Part shown: in pieces, positions 28,237-36,856 of the stretch
Layout: each line of letters starts with the position of its first letter
Numbering within the stretch: position 1 is the first letter of the stretch
Assembly (NCBI GenBank): GCA_023398335.1
Contig: JAEWSJ010000009.1
Span: 67,920 to 131,919, forward strand
DNA: 64,000 nt
From: Bacillota bacterium
GTDB lineage: Bacteria > Bacillota_I > Bacilli_A > RFN20 > CAG-288
Direction: 5' to 3'
Notes under the pieces: generated by a model
What the model saw: the letters and a program-made list of their open reading frames with translations, nothing else
What the model was told of the DNA's origin: nothing
The model's database searches: none
Translations under genes and position numbers: made by a program

Positions 28237-28639
28237 ATTGGCTAAAACGACATAAGACGTATAAGTAATAAGATAAATGTCTCTTGTGGACGAATAGAAG
28301 CACAATGATATTAAAGGAAAAAATATATTCTCATACACGTATCATCTATTTATATAATTATTAATAAATTACTAAATTGATAGGGAAAGCCCATAATAGG
28401 GCATATTACTACATATTATAATAACTTCGTATAATCTCTATTATGTAAACTAACAAATAAAAAAGTGCCTATTTAAGGAATTTTTATAATTTATTACATA
28501 AATTATTAACCGTGATTTCACAGAAAAAAGATAGTTATCCACCGCTTTATATTACTATATATTTACTAATTATCTACTAATATAAAACTAAATTATTAAT
28601 TTTGAATTTTTTGTTACTAATATCTCACTACAGTCTTAT
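28237..28639. other. Gene-free terminus region
   Basis: This AT-rich stretch of about 400 bases holds no convincing gene on either strand. It contains the dif candidate at 28424-28451 and, 20 bases to its left, a small inverted repeat GCCC-ATAATAG-GGC around 28389-28402. A minus-strand frame reaching into it from 28303 lies mostly over mtnN and is a shadow. Plus-strand genes end before it and minus-strand genes begin after it. Confidence 0.6.
28424..28451. other. dif: dif site (XerCD chromosome dimer resolution site)
   Basis: The 28 bases divide as ACTTCGTATAA, TCTCTA, TTATGTAAACT. From memory of the published Bacillus subtilis dif (ACTTCCTAGAA, TATATA, TTATGTAAACT), the XerD half matches 11 of 11, the XerC half 9 of 11 and the centre 4 of 6. 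It lies in a gene-free stretch exactly where the dominant gene direction flips, and xerD is about 4.5 kb away. XerC/XerD would act here, with FtsK, to resolve chromosome dimers at division. Confidence 0.88.
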
Positions 28640-29476
28640 CTATTTCGTATTAGTCTGATTCTTCTTAATTAAATTAAAAGTAATCGATTTGCTAGTAGTG
28701 ATTCCATACTTCAATTCTAATTCTCTTTTAATGAAATGAATTACTATTTCTATTATTATCATGAATAGCACTGAAATAAACGTATAACCAAATAAATCAG
28801 TCATTTCTAAATTTAAGAACGAAATATTGATCAACGTACCAATTCCCTTTAGATTCGTATTAGAAATAAATACTTCACTCATAAGCTCTACTTTCAATCC
28901 TAGAGCGGATGCTTGTGAAAGACCGATGAAGAGATAAGGAAGAGATAAAGGACACAAGACCTTTGTAAAATTATTAATTGAATGTCTGCCTTCAATTGTA
29001 ATTATATCGCGATAGTCTTTTAATATAATTTTACTTCCCTCAAGAGTAGATTTATATATAAGTGGAAAAGTAATTAAGAAGACAATTACATATGTTGTGA
29101 CTTTAGTATAGATAAGAAGGACTAGAATTAACGATACTGTAGGTATAGATGTCAAAAAATAGATCATCGGTTTTAAGATTACTTCGATTTGAGAAAAGAA
29201 ACCAGCGAGTAATCCAAGAAAGTATCCTATAAAGGTCGATATAAATAAAACGATAATCACTCGCATAATCGAATAGCCAAGATTTATCCATGTATCATTA
29301 TCAGCCATCAAAATAAACATTTTATATATAGTTAAGAATAACTCTGGAACAACTTTATAAGAAGTAAGATATGCAATTAGTTCGTATATTCCACATAACA
29401 AAATAATACCTATAAGCATATAGATAGAATTTAGAAATTTTTTGTTCTTAAAAATGTTAATGTTCAATTCCTTCAT
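28640..29476 (-). CDS. ABC transporter permease, NitT/TauT (SsuC-like) type
   Basis: This 278-residue membrane protein has about six hydrophobic helices and a permease coupling loop of the EAA type (EGSKIILKDYRDI, then RHSINNFTKVLCPLSLPYL). This fits the BPD permeases that pair with SsuA/TauA-like binding proteins. Two such lipoprotein genes lie upstream in the same direction. No ATP-binding subunit lies in the cluster, so it must borrow one from elsewhere or the system is incomplete. The substrate cannot be named. Confidence 0.82.
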   Translation of the reverse strand: MKELNINIFKNKKFLNSIYMLIGIILLCGIYELIAYLTSYKVVPELFLTIYKMFILMADNDTWINLGYSIMRVIIVLFISTFIGYFLGLLAGFFSQIEVILKPMIYFLTSIPTVSLILVLLIYTKVTTYVIVFLITFPLIYKSTLEGSKIILKDYRDIITIEGRHSINNFTKVLCPLSLPYLFIGLSQASALGLKVELMSEVFISNTNLKGIGTLINISFLNLEMTDLFGYTFISVLFMIIIEIVIHFIKRELELKYGITTSKSITFNLIKKNQTNTK

Positions 29477-29571
29477 ACTTATTTATTATACTTTATCTAC
29501 ACCGTTTATAGTTAAAAAAACACAAGTAATCAAAGATAATTTCCTGCGCCTTATTAAAAATAATAATAGTT

Positions 29572-30564
29572 TTATTTATACAATTTAGAGAATGTAGTAT
29601 CTTTTAGAGCTGAGAATCCAGTTAATGCTGCTTCAGCAAAGAATTCATTGATTGAAAATTGCTTAGAATTAAATGCAAGTCCATTAACGTCTAATACAGT
29701 AGTTAAGGTCTCTTTATCTACTCCATAGGTTGTACTGGCTTTATAGGTATTATTTTCTTCTGCTTTATTTATTAAGCTTAAGATACCCTGCCCTTTATTA
29801 TTTTCTAAATCATTTAAACTTTCATCAAAATTAGCTAAGAAATTATCTCGACTTGATATTAAATCCTTTTCTGTAGCATTTTCGAGACGATTGGAAATAA
29901 ATAATCCAGCTTGTGGAAATCCATCAAAGCCATTCCCAGAATTCATATTGTTTGTTTTCGAATATTTTTGCCACTCTTTTGTTATATTATATTTAATTGA
30001 TAATGAATTATTAGCCGCTAACGCCTTGGTAACGTATGGTTCGGAAAGAATAACATAATTTACTGTTTTCCCTTCTAATACCTTAGTTTCAGCAACGCTT
30101 TCAGCTAAAGCAACACCAGCTAAAGACGAATCTATTTTCACATTGTACATTTTTTCAAATAGCGAATTAAATATAGATGGGGACCCAAATGAAACAATAT
30201 TATCTTCTTCATCCAACGTTGAATTTGTGTCATTTCCTAAGTCAATGAGATAAGCATTACCTTTTGTAACAACCCGAGCTAATTTATATGAGGAGTTTTT
30301 CTTTTCGATAAATGTTTGCCCTTTTGTTATATCAAATATAATGGCATCATATTCTGTGCCTGAAACAAAAGCCGCTGGAATAATCGTTGCAGGATTCGAA
30401 GCAATTGTGCAATTATCGTGATCTTCAACAAAAGGAGCTAATGCAACAGAAGGGGCACCAATCGGTGACAAAACCTTAAAATCTAGTTTCTTAGTACTTA
30501 ATGCACTATTACAACTAGTAAGTAAAAGTGGCACCATTAATAAAGTAATATATTTTTTTTGCAT
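29572..30564 (-). CDS. Substrate-binding lipoprotein 2 (SsuA/NMT1-like), paralog of the next gene
   Basis: I start this gene at 30564 (330 residues) because AGGAGA (plus 30572-30577) precedes that ATG and a clean lipoprotein signal follows: MQKKYITLLMVPLLLTSC, with lipid-carrying C18. The longer frame to 30624 has neither. The mature part has IGAPSVALAPF, reminiscent of SsuA/NMT1-type binding proteins. It shares with the upstream neighbour the stretches GLFISNRLENA and YKLARV...GNAY at matching positions, so the two arose by duplication. Probable role: extracellular capture of a small solute for the adjacent permease. Confidence 0.78.
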   Translation of the reverse strand: MQKKYITLLMVPLLLTSCNSALSTKKLDFKVLSPIGAPSVALAPFVEDHDNCTIASNPATIIPAAFVSGTEYDAIIFDITKGQTFIEKKNSSYKLARVVTKGNAYLIDLGNDTNSTLDEEDNIVSFGSPSIFNSLFEKMYNVKIDSSLAGVALAESVAETKVLEGKTVNYVILSEPYVTKALAANNSLSIKYNITKEWQKYSKTNNMNSGNGFDGFPQAGLFISNRLENATEKDLISSRDNFLANFDESLNDLENNKGQGILSLINKAEENNTYKASTTYGVDKETLTTVLDVNGLAFNSKQFSINEFFAEAALTGFSALKDTTFSKLYK

Positions 30565-30624
30565 AATTATTTCTCCTATGTTTATTATATAGCTATAACA
30601 TTTATTTTCTAATGATATGCTCAT

Positions 30625-31656
30625 CTATTTATAGAATGAAGAATAAACAGATGGAGCGATTGAATCAACAAAAACATTTAATCTACGTAAATTATTTACT
30701 CTTGCAAAACTATCAAGATCAAGCGTATAAGAGCAAAATCCTAAAGCATTCACGCCGTTCGGATTTTTATTTCCGTTTAAACAATCACAAATATCGCCAT
30801 ATTCCGCTCCGAAATAATCAATTAAGTCAATTTTCTTATCATCATAATAATTCTTAATAATTGATGAAGTAGCATTACCGTTGCTTTGTGATAAATCTGA
30901 TAGATTCTTATCAATCGAGATTAAAAAATTCTCTCTAGCGTCCTTTAAAGGGCCTTCTTTAGCATTTTCTAATCTATTAGAAATAAATAAACCGATTGAA
31001 GGAACACGAGCATAATCAGTTTCAACGCTACAAAATGTTGAGACAAGATTTTGAAATAGATGATAATTTCCATTTTTATCATTTAATAAACGCGAAACAT
31101 ATGGTTCATTTAATATGGCATAATCACCTTCTCCGGAAATGAAATGATTATAAGTATCTTTAACATCATCATAAAAAGTGTCTATCGCATTATTATTTAT
31201 AGCATTATTCTTTATAAATAAAGAGTTTTGAATACCCATAGATGTATATGTATGAGTGTCATAGCGACTATAAGCATAATCATATGAAATGACATTATCA
31301 AATGATGAGATAGCTTCTCCATCTGCTACCTCACCTCTCTTTATGACATAAGCATTTCCACATCCTGTGACACGAGCTAGTTTAAATGGGACATTTTTAT
31401 TTTGTATTAACTCAATTCCTTTAGCTAAATCATATAATATGAAATCATATTCTGAAGTGAAAAAAGCATCGTATACTAGAGAAGAAGTAACAAAAGCACA
31501 ATTATCCGTATCATCTGCATATGAAAGAAAAGGATAGGAATCCCCTCCTTTAAATGTAATTATTTTAAAAGTCAAACCTTTTTGTATCCAAGAACATGAG
31601 GATATAAGTAATGAACTAGATAAAACTAAGGTTAATAATGCTTTTGTTTTTTTCAT
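30625..31656 (-). CDS. Substrate-binding lipoprotein 1, paralog of the downstream gene
   Basis: This 343-residue lipoprotein has the signal MKKTKALLTLVLSSSLLISSC, with the lipid cysteine at position 21. It starts two bases after the deoB stop with little ribosome-binding site, so translation is probably coupled to deoB. It resembles the downstream lipoprotein (GLFISNRLENAKE; FKLARVTGCGNAYVI) but has diverged a good deal, including an insertion with several tyrosines near 130-150. The co-transcription with phosphopentomutase could point to a nucleoside-related solute, but this is a guess from position only. Confidence 0.78.
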   Translation of the reverse strand: MKKTKALLTLVLSSSLLISSCSWIQKGLTFKIITFKGGDSYPFLSYADDTDNCAFVTSSLVYDAFFTSEYDFILYDLAKGIELIQNKNVPFKLARVTGCGNAYVIKRGEVADGEAISSFDNVISYDYAYSRYDTHTYTSMGIQNSLFIKNNAINNNAIDTFYDDVKDTYNHFISGEGDYAILNEPYVSRLLNDKNGNYHLFQNLVSTFCSVETDYARVPSIGLFISNRLENAKEGPLKDARENFLISIDKNLSDLSQSNGNATSSIIKNYYDDKKIDLIDYFGAEYGDICDCLNGNKNPNGVNALGFCSYTLDLDSFARVNNLRRLNVFVDSIAPSVYSSFYK

Positions 31657-31658
31657 AA

Positions 31659-32849
31659 TTATTTTAATAATTCGTATATTGGAGTACCAATTTCATTTTT
31701 GGATTTCTCTACTCCAAAGTTAGCTAAGACAGTTGCTCCAATATCGGCAAATGTTGCACGTTCTTCGATTTTTACACCGGTATTAAATGATTTAGAATAA
31801 GCTAAGAATGGGACTCTTTCACGTGTATGATCAGTTCCACAATGTGTTGGATCATTACCATGATCGGCTGTGATGATAACTAAGTCATCTTCTCTCATAT
31901 TATCCATTAATGTTTTTAATTCACCGTCGAATGTTTCAATGGCTTTACCATATCCAATTGGATTTCTTCTATGACCATATTCCGAATCAAATTCAACTAG
32001 ATTAACAAAACATAAGCCGGTAAAATCATCATTTTTAACATAGTCAATAGTTTTGGTCATTCCATCTGAATTAGAAACTGTATGTACTGTTTTAGTTACA
32101 CCACAATTATTAAATATATCTGCTATTTTTCCGACACAAGAAACTTCAAAGCCATTATCTTTTAAGTCATCCATTGCTGTTCTACCAGTTGGTGATAAGG
32201 CGTAATCATGACGATTAGGAGTACGTTTATAGTTTGTCTTATCTGTTCCTAAATATGGACGAGCAATAATTCGACCTAAGCGATATTCAGGTCTATTACA
32301 AATCTCTCTTGCTATTTCACAATCACGATAAAGTTCATTAAGAGGAACAATCTCTTCATGCGCAGCAATTTGGAGAACTGAATCCGCTGATGTATAAACA
32401 ATTAATGAACCATCTTTACATTGTTGCTCACCTAAATCTACTAAAATTTGAGTACCAGAAGCGGCACAATTTCCAATGATTTTACGTCCAAATTTCTCTT
32501 CTAATTCATCGATTAATTCCTTAGGAAAGCCTGTATCTGTAAAAGTCTTAAATGGTTTTGTTGTTAATATTCCCATCATTTCCCAGTGACCAGTCATAGT
32601 GTCTTTACCGTTAGACTCTTCTCTAAGTGTGGTTACAAATGAATGAGGATGAAGAACTTTTGTAGTTCCCTTAATATCGGCTAAATCATGTAATCCTAAA
32701 CTATTTAATGTAGGAATATTTAATCCTCCACATTTTTCAGCAATATGAACATATGTGTTTGTCCCAACATCACCAAATTTTTTTGCGTCATCTAATGCTC
32801 CGATTCCTAATGAATCACATACGATAACAAATATTCTTCTAAATTTCAT
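31659..32849 (-). CDS. deoB: Phosphopentomutase DeoB
   Basis: DeoB interconverts ribose-1-phosphate and ribose-5-phosphate (and the deoxy forms) in nucleoside breakdown. The 396-residue alkaline-phosphatase-fold protein has the metal-site motifs VIVCDSLGIGALDD at the start, TSADSVLQIAAHE in the middle, and ITADHGNDPTHCGTDHTRE near the C-terminus. It has its own strong promoter (plus 32878-32906). xerD-deoB is a conserved pair in Bacillus. Here deoB leads into the two lipoprotein genes and the permease, without the usual purine nucleoside phosphorylase gene. Confidence 0.96.
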   Translation of the reverse strand: MKFRRIFVIVCDSLGIGALDDAKKFGDVGTNTYVHIAEKCGGLNIPTLNSLGLHDLADIKGTTKVLHPHSFVTTLREESNGKDTMTGHWEMMGILTTKPFKTFTDTGFPKELIDELEEKFGRKIIGNCAASGTQILVDLGEQQCKDGSLIVYTSADSVLQIAAHEEIVPLNELYRDCEIAREICNRPEYRLGRIIARPYLGTDKTNYKRTPNRHDYALSPTGRTAMDDLKDNGFEVSCVGKIADIFNNCGVTKTVHTVSNSDGMTKTIDYVKNDDFTGLCFVNLVEFDSEYGHRRNPIGYGKAIETFDGELKTLMDNMREDDLVIITADHGNDPTHCGTDHTRERVPFLAYSKSFNTGVKIEERATFADIGATVLANFGVEKSKNEIGTPIYELLK

Positions 32850-32877
32850 ATAAATGCCCTTTCTTTAAAGCAAAATT

Positions 32878-32906
32878 ATTATAAAACAATAGTAGATTTT
32901 TATCAA
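32878..32906 (-). promoter_or_regulatory. SigA-type promoter for deoB-lipoproteins-permease
   Basis: On the minus strand TTGATA (plus 32901-32906), a 17-base spacer and a perfect TATAAT (plus 32878-32883) form one of the best -35/-10 pairs in the window. It lies 29 bases before deoB, in the gap behind xerD. Confidence 0.8.
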
Positions 32907-32923
32907 AGAAAACGATATATAAA

Positions 32924-33802
32924 TTACTTCTTGTTCATGAACTCGTCATAAGCCGATAAAATTCTTTTGGTAGACACGTGAGTATATATTTGGGTAGTTT
33001 CAATTTTAGAATGCCCTAGCATTTCTTGAACATGTTTTAAATTTGCTCCATTTTCTAACAAATGGGTGGCGAATGAATGCCGCAAAGTATGAGGTGAAAT
33101 ATCTATTTCAATTCCAGCTCTATGAGCGTAGATTTTAATTCGTTTCCAAAAAAATTGTCTTGAAAGTGGTTGACCACTATTATTTAAGAAAACGTATTTT
33201 GAGCGATAATATGGACTTATATTTCTCACTTTTGAAAAATAAAGAGACAAATATTGAAGAGCAAATTCTCCAATAGGAATAATTCTTTCTTTATTTCCTT
33301 TACCTTTGGTTTTTATATAACCTTGTTGGAAATTGATATTGCCTAATTCGAGTGACAATAACTCCGACACTCTTAAACCTGAAGCATACATTGTTTCCAA
33401 CATAGCTTTATCTCTTATCTCACTTTTATTTGATAAATCAAAAACATTTAATAAATCATCTACTTCTTCAAGTGATAATACTGAAGGAAGATGACTTTCG
33501 TGTTTTGGTAAATACAATCCAATTAATGGAACGTTAATTAAATTTTCTTTATTCAAATATATATATAAATAACGTATTGTTCCTGCTCTTCTAATGATGG
33601 TTGAAGTATTTTTTCCTGAATTAGATAAATAATTAATAAAAGATGAAATATCATCTCTTTTTAATTCTGTTAGTTCTTTATCTTTAATAAAGGCGATAAA
33701 TTGCTCGATATCAATAGAATATGTAGTAATCGTTGAACTAGAGTCACCTTTTTCAACAGTTAGATAAGTTAAAAACTCATCTTTTATATCACTAATTTTC
33801 AT
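32924..33802 (-). CDS. xerD: Tyrosine recombinase XerD
   Basis: XerD is the site-specific recombinase that, with XerC, resolves chromosome dimers at dif. I start it at 33802 (292 residues) behind AAGGA; eight extra residues upstream look spurious. The N-terminal SAM-like core-binding domain (1-90) is followed by the catalytic domain with R144, K168, H238, R241, H264 and nucleophile Y273, all present. Position before deoB is as for ripX/xerD in Bacillus. The dif candidate lies only about 4.5 kb away. It overlaps the dinB end by 11 bases. Confidence 0.93.
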   Translation of the reverse strand: MKISDIKDEFLTYLTVEKGDSSSTITTYSIDIEQFIAFIKDKELTELKRDDISSFINYLSNSGKNTSTIIRRAGTIRYLYIYLNKENLINVPLIGLYLPKHESHLPSVLSLEEVDDLLNVFDLSNKSEIRDKAMLETMYASGLRVSELLSLELGNINFQQGYIKTKGKGNKERIIPIGEFALQYLSLYFSKVRNISPYYRSKYVFLNNSGQPLSRQFFWKRIKIYAHRAGIEIDISPHTLRHSFATHLLENGANLKHVQEMLGHSKIETTQIYTHVSTKRILSAYDEFMNKK

Positions 33803-34979
33803 TTTTCTTATCCTTCTTAATATCACCTAATGTTTTGAACAATCCAGCGTTTTTACCACTATTAAGTGTGTTTAATAACACTTTATTTTTACTTTTATTA
33901 GTTTTAGGTGTTGAATTTGTTGCTTTAAATAAAGACAATTGTTCTATATTATCATCATTCTCAACTAAATTTTCTAAGGCTACACCAAGAAGACGAACTG
34001 GTTCACCTTCATAAAATTTTTCAAATATAGAAATAACTGTTTCACTAATAACTTCTAAAGAACATGTATGGAAAGATAAAGATTGACGTTTCGATTTTGT
34101 TATAAATTCGTCAGTTCGATATGTTACGCATATTGTTTTGGTTATTTTATGTGATCTAACCATATTATTTTGGACTTCTTGGCACAAATATATAAGTTCA
34201 TCCTTCAGTAAATCATAATCCGTTTCGTTCTCTGACAACGTGCGGGAGACAGAAATACTCTTTGGATCAAACATAGAAGTAACTACCACATCATTTCCCT
34301 TACCATTTGCCCATGCAACAAACATGTCATACGCAGAACCTAATGCACTTTTAACTTTCGGATTGCTATTATTCGCCAAATCACCAATTGTTAATACATT
34401 AAGTTCAATTAACTTTGGATATGTTTTTTTACCTATTCCCCACATATCTTTAATTGGAAGTGGCCATATTAGTTTTTTATAATCATCTTTAATTATGATT
34501 GTTAGTCCTAATGGCTTAACTAAATCAGAAGCCATTTTAGCTAAAAACTTTGTGTGTGCATATCCTATTGAACATTTTAATGTTAATTCTTTATATATAT
34601 CAATTTGTAAATCTCGTAGATAATCATACGCATTATCATCTGAAACAAAATTAGTAACATCGATGTAACATTCATCAATCGAAGCAACCTCAATTTCACC
34701 AAATCTTCTTCTTAAAAAAGACATAAATTTGTGTGACATTTTTGAATATAATCTGTAATTGCCATCAACTAATATTAAGTCTTTACATAAAGATTTTGCC
34801 TCATAGATTGATTGAGCAGAATGAACGCCAAATTTTCTAGCAACATAATTAGCTGTCGAGATAACTCCACGCTTCATAGAGCCACCTACAGCGACAGGTT
34901 TGCCTTTTAAAGACGGGTTAATATTTTCTTCACATTGAACAAAAAAGGCATTTAAATCTATATGTACTATATTCTTCAT
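33792..34979 (-). CDS. dinB: DNA polymerase IV (Y family)
   Basis: This is a lesion-bypass polymerase of 395 residues. Catalytic carboxylates are D8 (HIDLNAFF), D102 and E103 (SIDECYID). The thumb helix-hairpin-helix region (WGIGKKTYPKLIELNVLTIGDL) and the little-finger domain follow. The C-terminal tail is lysine-rich and may hold a sliding-clamp peptide (EQLSLF near residue 355-360). AAAGGAG precedes the start, and a TATAAT on the minus strand (plus 35044-35049) is a likely -10. No LexA-type operator was recognised. Confidence 0.95.
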   Translation of the reverse strand: MKNIVHIDLNAFFVQCEENINPSLKGKPVAVGGSMKRGVISTANYVARKFGVHSAQSIYEAKSLCKDLILVDGNYRLYSKMSHKFMSFLRRRFGEIEVASIDECYIDVTNFVSDDNAYDYLRDLQIDIYKELTLKCSIGYAHTKFLAKMASDLVKPLGLTIIIKDDYKKLIWPLPIKDMWGIGKKTYPKLIELNVLTIGDLANNSNPKVKSALGSAYDMFVAWANGKGNDVVVTSMFDPKSISVSRTLSENETDYDLLKDELIYLCQEVQNNMVRSHKITKTICVTYRTDEFITKSKRQSLSFHTCSLEVISETVISIFEKFYEGEPVRLLGVALENLVENDDNIEQLSLFKATNSTPKTNKSKNKVLLNTLNSGKNAGLFKTLGDIKKDKKNEN

Positions 34980-35057
34980 AATAGTCTAAATACTCCTTTC
35001 TAGCTCTTTTAGTAATAAATTAGTATTTATTTAGTTGTTTCACATTATATTATTAGT

Positions 35058-36725
35058 TTATTTACTATTTTTTACTTCGTTAATCATTTCTTTAGCAGCT
35101 TCTAGCGCGGTTGAAGATAGTTTATCACCAGACAGCATCTTCCCTACTTCCTTGATTACCTGCCCTTCATCAATTTCTTTAATATGAGATTTAGTTACAT
35201 TATCTTCAACAGACTTATATACAAGGTAATGATTGTCTCCATTAGTAACAACTTGAGGTAAATGAGAAATAACTATTACCATACTCTTCTTTGAAATTTT
35301 CTTTATCTTTTTAGACACCATCGTAGCAATCGGTCCAGATATCCCTGTATCTATTTCATCAAAGACGATGGTGTCATATGGATCTAAAGAATTAAAAACT
35401 GTTTTTAGTGCTAACATCAAACGCGAATTCTCTCCTCCAGAGGCGGCCTCTTTAAGTGGAACAAACTTCATACCTTTATTTAAAGCAATCTCAAATCTAA
35501 CTTTGTCGCATCCGTTTTTATTCTCATCGCAAGATGCAATATTTACTTTAAATCCACCTTGCAATATACCTAGATCGCTAAGTTCACTGTTAACAGCGTT
35601 TTCAAGGCGCTCAGCAGCTTTTCTACGCATGGATGATATTTTAATCGCAAGTTCCTTTGTTTGGTTTATAAACGAAACTAATTCATCATTTAATTCTTTT
35701 AACTTATCATCGTAACTATCTAAAGCTAATAACTTCGTTTTATATTCACTATACACGTCAAGTATTTGATTAGTTGTCCGTCCAAATTTATGTTTTAATG
35801 TAGATAAATCAAACAATCTAGCATTAATCTCTTCTATTCTTTCTAGTGAAAAATTCAGTTTAGAGTAAGCGGTAAAAATCCCATCTAGTTTTTCTTCAAA
35901 ATCATTTAATGATTCATATGCAGCATTTGCCTCTTCTTTAAGTAAACCATCTTTAAGGCCGTTTATTTTGCTTTCTAGATTAGATAAATAGCTCATAACG
36001 CTTAAAGAATCATTACCATAGTAAAATGTCTTAAACTCATTAAACGCGTCCGAGAGCGAAGAAAATGAGTTTAAAGACAGTAATTCTTCGTTTAAATCTT
36101 CAATTTCATTCGGTTGAAGGTTATATTTCTCAATTTCATCTATTTGATACTTTAAGTAATCTTTTTGAGATAAATCAGTTGCGGATATGAAATTACTTAT
36201 TTCATTCTTTTTTTCGATGATTTTCGCGTATGACTTTCGATATTGATTCAAAAGATTTAGATAAGAAGGTTCCTTTTCAAAATTATCTACTAAAAAAATA
36301 TGATTGCTTTCATCAAATAAGATATTGTTATCACCTTGAGAGTGTATATCAATAATATCTTTCATCAATGAAGATAGGACTTGAAGGGATGAAGTTTCGC
36401 CATTTATTCGAACAATAGATGATTTACTAGCTAATAAAGAACGAGTAATTATTAAAGTGTTATTTTCATCGATGTATTCTTTCAAGGATTCATGATTGTT
36501 AATAAAATCTGTGTCAAAGATGAAAGTTCCTTCTATTATCGCTTTTTTCTCTTCGTTTCTTACCTTATCAAAAGAAGATCTTTTCCCTGTTAAAAGATTT
36601 AAAGCATCTATAATAATCGACTTACCTGCACCAGTTTCACCGACTAAAACATTCATCCCTTTATTTAATGAAATATCAATATCCTCTATGATGGCAAAGT
36701 TTTCAATTCTCAGATTAGCTAACAT
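35058..36725 (-). CDS. recN: DNA repair protein RecN
   Basis: RecN is an SMC-like ATPase that acts early at double-strand breaks. The 555-residue protein has Walker A GETGAGKS at 29-36, a long coiled-coil middle (about 150-370), the ABC signature ASGGENSRLMLALK and Walker B IVFDEIDTGISG. The start has GAGGTGA just upstream, and TATATAAT a little further out may be its -10 region. In many Bacilli recN lies near dxs and the xse genes, as here. Confidence 0.96.
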   Translation of the reverse strand: MLANLRIENFAIIEDIDISLNKGMNVLVGETGAGKSIIIDALNLLTGKRSSFDKVRNEEKKAIIEGTFIFDTDFINNHESLKEYIDENNTLIITRSLLASKSSIVRINGETSSLQVLSSLMKDIIDIHSQGDNNILFDESNHIFLVDNFEKEPSYLNLLNQYRKSYAKIIEKKNEISNFISATDLSQKDYLKYQIDEIEKYNLQPNEIEDLNEELLSLNSFSSLSDAFNEFKTFYYGNDSLSVMSYLSNLESKINGLKDGLLKEEANAAYESLNDFEEKLDGIFTAYSKLNFSLERIEEINARLFDLSTLKHKFGRTTNQILDVYSEYKTKLLALDSYDDKLKELNDELVSFINQTKELAIKISSMRRKAAERLENAVNSELSDLGILQGGFKVNIASCDENKNGCDKVRFEIALNKGMKFVPLKEAASGGENSRLMLALKTVFNSLDPYDTIVFDEIDTGISGPIATMVSKKIKKISKKSMVIVISHLPQVVTNGDNHYLVYKSVEDNVTKSHIKEIDEGQVIKEVGKMLSGDKLSSTALEAAKEMINEVKNSK

Positions 36726-36821
36726 ATTATCACCTCATCAATTCGTACTATTATTATATAATATTTATCGCTGATTTTGCCTATTATGTAAATTAAAAAG
36801 ACTTTAATAAGATTATTTATT

Positions 36822-36851
36822 AAAAAAAATCTTCCCCAAAAAGGAGAAGAT
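36822..36851 (-). terminator. Intrinsic terminator after dxs
   Basis: On the minus strand ATCTTCTCC pairs with GGGGAAGAT (nine pairs, one of them G-T) around a T5 loop, followed by seven Ts. It closes the nusB-xseA-xseB-dxs unit six bases after the dxs stop. Confidence 0.88.
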
Positions 36852-36856
36852 AAGTG

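Noticed and set aside
27842..28303. 153-residue minus-strand frame over mtnN reaching towards dif
   Set aside because: Most of it is the antisense of mtnN, whose motifs are clear. Its own sequence shows no family pattern, and no ribosome-binding site was seen.
28421..28453. Possible loxP site or cloning-vector remnant
   Set aside because: Only one arm matches loxP; the spacer and second arm do not. The dif reading explains both arms and the position.
33803..33826. Eight-residue extension of XerD
   Set aside because: The ATG at 33802 has AAGGA at good spacing and begins at the normal XerD N-terminus.
28640..34979. xerD, dinB and lipoproteins as part of an integrated element
   Set aside because: XerD has the standard chromosomal neighbour deoB, base use is like the surroundings, and there are no attachment repeats, integrase-linked phage genes or transposases.
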